Source: Pelosinus baikalensis (GTDB lineage: Bacteria > Bacillota > Negativicutes > DSM-13327). Taken from it: a stretch of 64,000 nt of DNA. This document shows positions 58,715 through 64,000 of this stretch, piece after piece. Position numbers and translations under genes: made by a program. The notes beneath the pieces are model-generated. The model made no database searches. It had not been told where the DNA came from and saw nothing but the letters and a program-made list of their open reading frames with translations. Location: NCBI RefSeq assembly GCF_020819555.1, contig NZ_JAJHJB010000023.1, forward strand, positions 18,189-82,188. The letters are read 5' to 3'. Numbering within the stretch: position 1 is the stretch's first letter; each line of letters starts with the position of its first letter.

Positions 58715-59239
58715 ATGTTATTGCGGATTGGTGAAAAGATTATAAATCGCCAAAAGATCAACCAGATCATCGATGAAATGTTCAATTTACGCAGCCAGGG
58801 TTTTTCTCAGCAGGAAGTCGCTAACCGTGTTGGTATCGACCGAACCGTTATTTCTAAATTGGAAACACTAGGAGAAGTTCGAAAGGGTGGAAAAGTGGCT
58901 TTAGTTGGCTTTCCTATTGAGAATTGCGAAGAGCTGCGATTAATGGCTAGACAGGAAGGAATTGATTATTCCTTCCTGCTGTCGGAACAGGAACGCTGGG
59001 ATTTTGTACAGAAAAAAAGCGGTATTGGTCTTTTTAACACCATTATGGAAATCATCGCTACATTGCGTAACTATGACATTGTTATTATATTGGGTTCAAA
59101 TCTAAGAATTAAATTAATGGAGACCCTATTGGATAAGGAAGTTATTGGTATACAAATTGGCGAATCTCCCATTGCAGAGAATAAATATGTAGATCCAGAG
59201 AGTATTAAAAGTATTGTGCAGCAGTTGTTTAGATCATAG
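58715..59239 (+). CDS. HTH-containing regulator, first gene of the AAR-like operon
   Basis: A 174-residue protein. Residues about 12-50 contain a helix-turn-helix (EMFNLRSQGFSQQEVANRVGIDRTVISKLETLGEV). Residues about 60-174 form an alpha/beta domain (VALVGFPIENCEELRLMARQEGIDYSFLLSEQERWDF ... YDIVIILGSNLRIKLMETLLDKEVIGIQIGESPI), perhaps a ligand or nucleotide domain; I do not recognise it. AGGAGAGGA lies before the ATG. A promoter with a perfect palindrome over the start site lies 85 bases ahead, so it may control itself. The next gene follows after 16 bases. Similar triads are kept in other Negativicutes and clostridia, from memory. Confidence 0.75.
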   Translation: MLLRIGEKIINRQKINQIIDEMFNLRSQGFSQQEVANRVGIDRTVISKLETLGEVRKGGKVALVGFPIENCEELRLMARQEGIDYSFLLSEQERWDFVQKKSGIGLFNTIMEIIATLRNYDIVIILGSNLRIKLMETLLDKEVIGIQIGESPIAENKYVDPESIKSIVQQLFRS

Positions 59240-59255
59240 AGGGAGTATACATATT

Positions 59256-60161
59256 ATGAAGCGGGTTATTAGTATCAGTTTGGGGTCGTCAAAGCGCGAC
59301 CATCAGGCTATGACCGAATTTGGTGGAGAAATGTTTTCCATTGAGCGGATAGGAACAGATGGAGATAAAAATAAGGCTATACAATTAATTAAGGAACTAG
59401 ATGGCAAAATAGATGCATTTGGCATGGGCGGGACAGACTTATACATATATGCTGGAAAGAAAAGATACACTTTTAAAGAATCAGCCCGAATTGCTGCAGC
59501 AGCTAAACATACTCCCATTGTTGATGGCAGTGGTGTTAAAAATACTCTTGAACGAAGAGTCGTACAACATTTGAAAGAAAAAGAAGGCATAACCTTTAAT
59601 GATAAGCAGGTTTTAGTTGTTTGTGCAGTAGATCGATTTGGTTTAGCAGAAGAATTAGTAGCTGCAGGCAGCCAAGTGGTATTCGGTGATTTGTTATTTG
59701 GTTTAGGATTGCCTATTCCAATTCGTAAATTGGGGACTTTGGCAATATTGGCGCGGGTGATAGCGCCTATTATAACGAGACTGCCAATTGAAATGTTTTA
59801 TCCTACAGGTGAAAAGCAAACGCAAAATATTCCGCGTTTCAGTCAATATTTTGAACAAGCAGAATTCATAGCAGGAGATTTTCATTTTATTCGCAGATTC
59901 ATGCCAGCGAGCTTAAAGGGGAAATCCGTTATTACCAATACTGTTACCCAAAAAGATGAAGAATTGCTTCGCGACCGGGGAGTAAAAACATTGATCACGA
60001 CGACACCGGAAATTGGTGGTCGCTCATTAGGGACAAATGTATTAGAAGCTATTTTGGTTACTCTATTAGGTAAACGTCCAGAAGAAATTACGGCGGTGGA
60101 CTATGGACGTATTTTGAAGGAATTAGAGATTATGCCGCGAATTAAGCGGCTTTCTGATTGA
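59256..60161 (+). CDS. Quinate/shikimate dehydrogenase-like protein of unknown function
   Basis: A 301-residue soluble protein. It starts RVISISLGSSKRDHQAMTEFGGEMFSIERIGTDGD and contains FGMGGTDLYIYAGKKRYTFKESARIAAAAKHTPIVDGSGVKNTLERRVV, then a segment like a nucleotide fold (KQVLVVCAVDRFGLAEELVAAGSQVVFGDLLFGLGLPIPIRKL) and TNTVTQKDEELLRDRGVKTLITTTPEIGGRSLGTNVLEA. The family is often annotated as quinate 5-dehydrogenase, but no pathway partner is seen. Start at 59256 (AGAGGGAG in front); the open frame from 59214 overlaps the previous gene. It is 16 bases behind the HTH gene and 14 bases before the AAR-like gene, so the three are one operon. The product may give or take the substrate of the AAR-like enzyme. 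Confidence 0.7.
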   Translation: MKRVISISLGSSKRDHQAMTEFGGEMFSIERIGTDGDKNKAIQLIKELDGKIDAFGMGGTDLYIYAGKKRYTFKESARIAAAAKHTPIVDGSGVKNTLERRVVQHLKEKEGITFNDKQVLVVCAVDRFGLAEELVAAGSQVVFGDLLFGLGLPIPIRKLGTLAILARVIAPIITRLPIEMFYPTGEKQTQNIPRFSQYFEQAEFIAGDFHFIRRFMPASLKGKSVITNTVTQKDEELLRDRGVKTLITTTPEIGGRSLGTNVLEAILVTLLGKRPEEITAVDYGRILKELEIMPRIKRLSD

Positions 60162-60175
60162 AAGGAGAATATTTC

Positions 60176-61270
60176 ATGGAAAAATTTGCTTTTATCGTAC
60201 ATCCGTTCATTGCGAAAGATGTTAGTCGTAAATTTTCATTTACTAAAAGTTGGCCGGATGGCTTGGTTGAAGGGGTATTAAAATACATTCCTCCCTTTAA
60301 AACTTCACATATCACAGGTGTACAGTCAACCCTATCACAAGGTGAGGGCTGGTTTGTTACTTGTCCGCTAACATCGCGGCAAATGGTAGAGATGCCTGAA
60401 CGTTATGTAGTGCAAAAGATTATCAAGGCAGGAAAAGTAGCAGAAAAGCTAGGTGCAAAGATCGTTGGGTTAGGCGCCTTTACTTCTGTGGTGGGGGATG
60501 CAGGTATAACTGTTGCTAAGAATCTAAATATAGCTGTCACCACTGGTAATAGCTATACTGTTGCTACTGCTCTTGAAGGTACAAGACAAGCGGCTAAAAT
60601 TATGGGTATTGATTTAGAAAGAGCCAACGTATTAGTTTTGGGCGCGACTGGTTCTATTGGTGCAGCTTGTGCTCAAATCTTAGCGAGGGAAGTACGATAT
60701 CTAACATTAGCTGCACGCAACGAAGAAAAGTTGGAAAAACTTGCTGAACAAATTTTACGTAAAACAGGTTTAGCTGCAAAAGTAACTGCAAATACTAAAT
60801 CTGCTTTAAAGTCTGCTGATATTATTATTGCTGTAACAAGTGCGGTAGACACTATTATTGAACCAGAGGATTTAAAATCAGGCGCAATTGTTTGTGACGT
60901 AGCCAGGCCTCGGAATGTTTCCCGGCGTGTAGCTGATATGCGCAACGATATCCTGGTGATAGAGGGGGGCGTAGTTGAAGTCCCTGGTGATGTTGATTTT
61001 GGAATCAATATTGGTTTCCCTGAAGGTACGGCATATGCTTGTATAGCTGAAACTATGATTTTATCATTAGAGCAGCGGTATGAAAACTTTACGTTAGGTC
61101 GAGACTTAACAGTAAAGCAGGTAGAAACAATTGAGAACTTAGCTAAAAAGCATGGTTTTAAATTAGCTGGTTTTCGCAGTTTCGAAAAAGCAATTACAGC
61201 AGATGAAATTGCAACGATTAAAGCAAATGTAGTTATTAATAAACAAGAACAGAAGAGAGGAATTGGTTAG
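60176..61270 (+). CDS. Oxidoreductase related to cyanobacterial long-chain acyl-ACP reductase (AAR)
   Basis: A 364-residue protein that follows cyanobacterial AAR along its length: GAFTSVVGDAGITVAKNLNIAVTTGNSYTVAT, the NAD(P)-binding loop LVLGATGSIGAACAQILA, AARNEEKLEKLAEQIL, SADIIIAVTSAV, VIEGGVVEVPGDVDFGINIG, then AYACIAETMILSLEQRYENFTLGRDLTVKQVETIENLAKKHGF. The cysteine that forms the acyl thioester in AAR lies in a matching 'f-A-C-f/i-A-E-a/t-M' motif; here it is C289. AAR reduces acyl-ACP to fatty aldehyde. No partner aldehyde-deformylating oxygenase is present, as expected in an anaerobe. Start at 60176 with AAGGAGA upstream. It is the last gene of the operon; a terminator follows. In many genomes it is called shikimate dehydrogenase-like. 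Confidence 0.75.
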   Translation: MEKFAFIVHPFIAKDVSRKFSFTKSWPDGLVEGVLKYIPPFKTSHITGVQSTLSQGEGWFVTCPLTSRQMVEMPERYVVQKIIKAGKVAEKLGAKIVGLGAFTSVVGDAGITVAKNLNIAVTTGNSYTVATALEGTRQAAKIMGIDLERANVLVLGATGSIGAACAQILAREVRYLTLAARNEEKLEKLAEQILRKTGLAAKVTANTKSALKSADIIIAVTSAVDTIIEPEDLKSGAIVCDVARPRNVSRRVADMRNDILVIEGGVVEVPGDVDFGINIGFPEGTAYACIAETMILSLEQRYENFTLGRDLTVKQVETIENLAKKHGFKLAGFRSFEKAITADEIATIKANVVINKQEQKRGIG

Positions 61271-61344
61271 AAATCATTGACAAATAGGATGTTTATACCT
61301 ATAATTAAGTGCATATTAAGTTGGGCTTCTGACCTGCTGCCAAA

Positions 61345-61374
61345 AGTGTCAAGTTATTCACTTGGCACTATTTA
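61345..61374 (+). terminator. Terminator after the AAR-like gene
   Basis: AGTGTCAAGT (61345-61354) pairs, with one wobble, with ACTTGGCACT (61360-61369), followed by ATTT. Confidence 0.8.
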
Positions 61375-61494
61375 TATTGTCTCGTAGATCGATATTTAAT
61401 TATTGCAATTTTTGATGATTTTGTAGTAGCAAAAGGGACTATACCTAGAATAAGATAAATCGTTAAGAATCAAAATAAAAGGAGAGCAGAAAGC

Positions 61495-61977
61495 ATGGCT
61501 GAAAAGCAATTTATTCTCACTGCAGAAGGATTAAAGAAGATAGAGCAGAAATTTGAATATCTAAAATCCGTGCGTCGTCGGGAAGTCGCTGAAAGAATTA
61601 AACAAGCTATTGAATTTGGTGATATCAGTGAAAATTCCGAATATGAGGATGCAAAAAATGAACAAGCCTTTATTGAGGGCGAAATCATAACATTGGAAAA
61701 GATGCTCCGAAACAGCAAGGTCATTGATGAACAGGAAATTAAAACGGATGTAGTATCCATTGGGGTTACAGTTGTTTTAAAAGATTTAGAATTTGGTGAT
61801 GAATTTGAATATACTCTTGTTGGCTCAGCAGAGGCTGATCCAGTTGAATTTAAAATTTCGAATGAATCACCTGTAGGGCAAGCAATCTTGGGTCAAAAGA
61901 TTGGCAGTATTGTTGAGGTAAATGTGCCAGCTGGTATTTTAAAATATGAAGTAATTGATATTAAACGCAATTTATAA
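61495..61977 (+). CDS. greA: Transcription elongation factor GreA
   Basis: A 160-residue protein of the usual length. The N-terminal coiled coil has FILTAEGLKKIEQKFEYLKSVRRREVAERIKQAIEFGDISENSEYEDAKNEQAFIEGEI with the acidic tip DISENSEYEDA that reaches the polymerase active site, and the C-terminal FKBP-like domain has DEFEYTLVGSAEADP and ISNESPVGQAILGQKIGSIVEV. It rescues backtracked RNA polymerase by RNA cleavage. AAAAGGAGAG lies before the ATG. It is followed by lysS, as in Bacillus and other Firmicutes. Confidence 0.97.
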   Translation: MAEKQFILTAEGLKKIEQKFEYLKSVRRREVAERIKQAIEFGDISENSEYEDAKNEQAFIEGEIITLEKMLRNSKVIDEQEIKTDVVSIGVTVVLKDLEFGDEFEYTLVGSAEADPVEFKISNESPVGQAILGQKIGSIVEVNVPAGILKYEVIDIKRNL

Positions 61978-62028
61978 TATTCTTCTTTTAAAATGCCAAA
62001 ATGGACGAGTTAGGGGAGAAAGCATAAA

Positions 62029-63522
62029 ATGACAGAAGTGCAGAATCAAGAAATTGAAAAAAGTGAAGAATTAAATGAACTGATGCGTGTTCGTCGAGAA
62101 AAAATGACAGCATTTGAAGCACAGGGAATTGAGCCTTTTGCTCGTAAATATGATGTTACGATCCATGCTAATGAAGTACTTGCTAATTTTGAACAATTAG
62201 AAGGTCAATCAGCAAGAATTGCCGGCCGTATTATGGCCGTGCGTGGGCACGGTAAAACTAGTTTCGTTCATTTGATGGACATGTCTGGTAAAGTGCAAGC
62301 TTATTTTCGTCAAGATGTTGTTGGCGAAGTTGAATATGATAAATTCAAGCTTCTTGATATTGGTGATATTATAGGAATTGAAGGCGTTATCTTTAAAACC
62401 CAACGCGGAGAAATTAGCTTAAAAGCAACTAGTTTTGAAATTTTAGCAAAGTCTCTTAGACCGCTGCCTGAAAAATGGCATGGATTAAAAGATGTTGAAA
62501 CACGTTATCGCCAGCGTTATCTGGATCTTATTGTGAATCCAGAAGTTAGAAATACATTCGTGACTCGCAGCAAGATAATTAAATCCTTACGGAGCATCTT
62601 GGATAAACGCGATTACTTAGAAGTTGAAACTCCAATGATGCATCCTATAGCGGGTGGAGCTGCTGCTCGTCCTTTTGTTACTCATCACAACGCATTGGAT
62701 ATGAATTTATTCTTACGGATTGCCCCTGAGTTATATTTAAAGCGTTTGATTGTTGGTGGTTTTGAAAGAGTATATGAAGTTGGGCGTGTATTCAGAAATG
62801 AAGGTATTTCCGTTAGACATAATCCGGAGTTTACTATCGTAGAACTCTATCAAGCGTATTCTGATTATCAAGACCTCATGCGGTTAACAGAAGATGTTGT
62901 ATCAGGTATAGCTCTAGAAGTATTAGGCACTACTCAGATTACCTATCAGGGTCAAGAAATAAATCTTGCTCCACCTTGGAATAGGCTGACTATGACTGAG
63001 GCGGTTAAGAAATATACAGACGTTGATTTTGATGCTGTTGCTACCCTCGAAGAAGCGAGAGCAATTGCTGATAAACTAGGTGTGAAATATGAAAATAAAA
63101 ATGGTATTGGTGGAATATTAAATAATGTCTTTGAAGAAAGAGTAGAAGAACATTTAATTCAACCTACCTTTATTATTGGGCACCCTACAGAAATTTCTCC
63201 TTTGGCTAAGCGTAATAAAGAAAATCCTGAAATTACGGATCGCTTTGAAGTATTTGTCTTCGCACGTGAATTAGCAAATGGGTTTTCTGAGTTAAATGAT
63301 CCTATTGATCAGGAAGGACGCTTTGCTTCTCAAGTAGAGCAGCGTGAATCAGGCGATGATGAAGCTCACATGATGGATCATGATTATGTGAATGCTTTAG
63401 AATATGGCTTGCCGCCAACAGGTGGTTTAGGTATTGGTATTGATCGTCTAGTCATGTTGCTGACCGACAGTCCTTCCATTAGAGATGTATTGTTATTTCC
63501 TCATATGCGGCATAAAGAATAA
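62029..63522 (+). CDS. lysS: Class II lysyl-tRNA synthetase
   Basis: A 497-residue enzyme. The OB-fold anticodon domain covers residues 50-170 (ARIAGRIMAVRGHGKTSFVHLMDMSGKVQAYF). Class II motifs: motif 1 LDKRDYLEVETPMMHPIAGGAAARPFVTHHNALDM, motif 2 FRNEGISVRHNPEFTIVELYQAYSDY, and motif 3 GLGIGIDRLVMLLTDSPSIRDVLLFP. It charges tRNA-Lys. GGGGAGAAAG lies before the ATG, 51 bases behind greA. A terminator follows, then a repeat and the rRNA operon promoters, the common greA-lysS-rrn order. Confidence 0.98.
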   Translation: MTEVQNQEIEKSEELNELMRVRREKMTAFEAQGIEPFARKYDVTIHANEVLANFEQLEGQSARIAGRIMAVRGHGKTSFVHLMDMSGKVQAYFRQDVVGEVEYDKFKLLDIGDIIGIEGVIFKTQRGEISLKATSFEILAKSLRPLPEKWHGLKDVETRYRQRYLDLIVNPEVRNTFVTRSKIIKSLRSILDKRDYLEVETPMMHPIAGGAAARPFVTHHNALDMNLFLRIAPELYLKRLIVGGFERVYEVGRVFRNEGISVRHNPEFTIVELYQAYSDYQDLMRLTEDVVSGIALEVLGTTQITYQGQEINLAPPWNRLTMTEAVKKYTDVDFDAVATLEEARAIADKLGVKYENKNGIGGILNNVFEERVEEHLIQPTFIIGHPTEISPLAKRNKENPEITDRFEVFVFARELANGFSELNDPIDQEGRFASQVEQRESGDDEAHMMDHDYVNALEYGLPPTGGLGIGIDRLVMLLTDSPSIRDVLLFPHMRHKE

Positions 63523-63532
63523 GTAAAAAAGA

Positions 63533-63562
63533 AGAAAAGCGAGCGCTAGCTCGCTTTTCTTA
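63533..63562 (+). terminator. Terminator after lysS
   Basis: AAAAGCGAGC (63535-63544), loop GCTA, GCTCGCTTTT (63549-63558), then CTTA. Confidence 0.93.
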
Positions 63563-63604
63563 TAAGTAAAAAAGTATATTAGGTGCGAAAAAATGAGATT
63601 TTAT

Positions 63605-63744
63605 GAACCACAAAGGCACAATGCCGCTGATGCGGCACACAAAGGAGTGTACAAAAAATATATATAAAACCCCTTTGTGTCCTTTGCGTCTTTGTGGTTC
63701 CATTCGCCTTATCGGTTTTTTAAAGGACGCGTAGCGTTGTTCTA
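63605..63744 (+). repeat. Dispersed structured repeat, copy D
   Basis: Core 63605-63710 (GAACCACAAAGGC to CTTTGTGGTTC), inner hairpin GCCGC-TGAT-GCGGC intact, right end GGACGCGTAGCG and TTGTTCTAAATG. Same orientation as the other copies and directly behind the lysS terminator. Confidence 0.87.
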
Positions 63745-63781
63745 AATGAAGAATAATTGTTAAAAATAAAAGATAAGAATA

Positions 63782-63896
63782 TTGACAAGATAGCACTAAA
63801 ATGATAAAATAATATTCGCGTTACAGAAACATGTCAGATGTTGGTAACATAAAAAGAAAAAATAACGTTGACATGACGAAGAATGCGTGATAATAT
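63782..63896 (+). promoter_or_regulatory. Tandem rRNA operon promoters P1 and P2
   Basis: P1: TTGACA (63782-63787), 17 bases, TAAAAT (63805-63810). P2: TTGACA (63868-63873), 17 bases, TAATAT (63891-63896). Two consensus promoters 86 bases apart before the leader is the Bacillus rrn pattern. A/T-rich stretches before each could be UP elements. Confidence 0.88.
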
Positions 63897-64000
63897 ATAT
63901 AAATGTCGGCGGTTGAAAAACTTCCAAAAGTTTATCAATGATCGAATGTGTTCCTTGAAAACTAAACAATGTAAGTAAGGTTAAAATAAGCCAGATGTGC
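63897..64000 (+). other. Leader of an rRNA operon, cut by the window edge
   Basis: After P2 comes a transcribed leader with TTCCTTGAAAACTAAACAAT (63952-63971), the sequence found before 16S genes and in rRNA spacers of many Firmicutes. The mature 16S start is not reached. Together with terminator, repeat D and promoters this fills the 478 bases behind lysS; no protein gene is seen. Confidence 0.8.

Overview
The window reads as chromosome from a low-GC, spore-forming member of the Firmicutes, most likely a diderm Negativicutes of the Sporomusaceae (Pelosinus/Sporomusa type). Sporulation and germination genes (fin, spoVT, a spoVB-type flippase, two gerA-type clusters, a SpoIID-domain gene, yabP, yabQ, spoIIE) sit among housekeeping genes in a Bacillus-like order (fin-mfd-spoVT-spoVB-mazG; yabP-yabQ-divIC-S1-spoIIE-tilS-hpt-ftsH; birA-coaX-dusB-greA-lysS-rrn). 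A HlyD-type adaptor next to an EmrB-type pump fits a cell with an outer membrane. The genus is an inference; no 16S sequence lies inside the window.

Region by region. 1-14 kb is accessory: the end of a PLP enzyme and a RidA protein, a broken D-cysteine desulfhydrase, an MBL-fold hydrolase, a heptad-repeat protein, an ArgA-like acetyltransferase, a MarR-EmrA-EmrB efflux unit, a class D beta-lactamase, an FHA-winged-helix regulator, a small receiver/CheX module and a HAD phosphatase. 13.6-21.9 kb carries a PrsW-like membrane protein with a forespore-type promoter, then fin, mfd, spoVT, a SpoVB/MurJ-like flippase, the YabN-type mazG fusion and HU. 22.3-28 kb is the phosphate block: phoP, pstB, phoU, a convergent PIN-PhoH gene, then pstC-pstA behind three TTAACA boxes with an 11-bp period. 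28.4-39.3 kb holds two ger operons with a SpoIID-domain lipoprotein gene between them; the first carries an extra 55-residue membrane protein, the second has two tandem gerC genes. 39.7-50.7 kb holds yabP, a lytic transglycosylase, yabQ, divIC, an S1 protein, spoIIE, a split threonine/serine exporter, tilS, hpt and ftsH. 51-55 kb has asparaginase II and a two-component system read toward a secreted repeat protein. 55.4-63.5 kb has birA, coaX, dusB, a three-gene regulator/dehydrogenase-like/AAR-like operon, greA and lysS. The last 220 bases carry two tandem promoters and the leader of an rRNA operon that continues outside.

The least explained parts are: (a) the response regulator-kinase-secreted repeat protein unit with a perfect 11-bp tandem repeat before the secreted-protein gene; (b) the autoregulated-looking operon ending in a homologue of cyanobacterial acyl-ACP reductase; (c) the receiver plus CheX protein with N-terminal helical repeats; (d) the forespore-type promoter of the PrsW-like gene next to fin; and (e) a family of structured dispersed repeats placed behind plus-strand operons, with solo right ends just before ribosome binding sites.

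All calls come from reading the sequence and from knowledge of the families; no database search was run.
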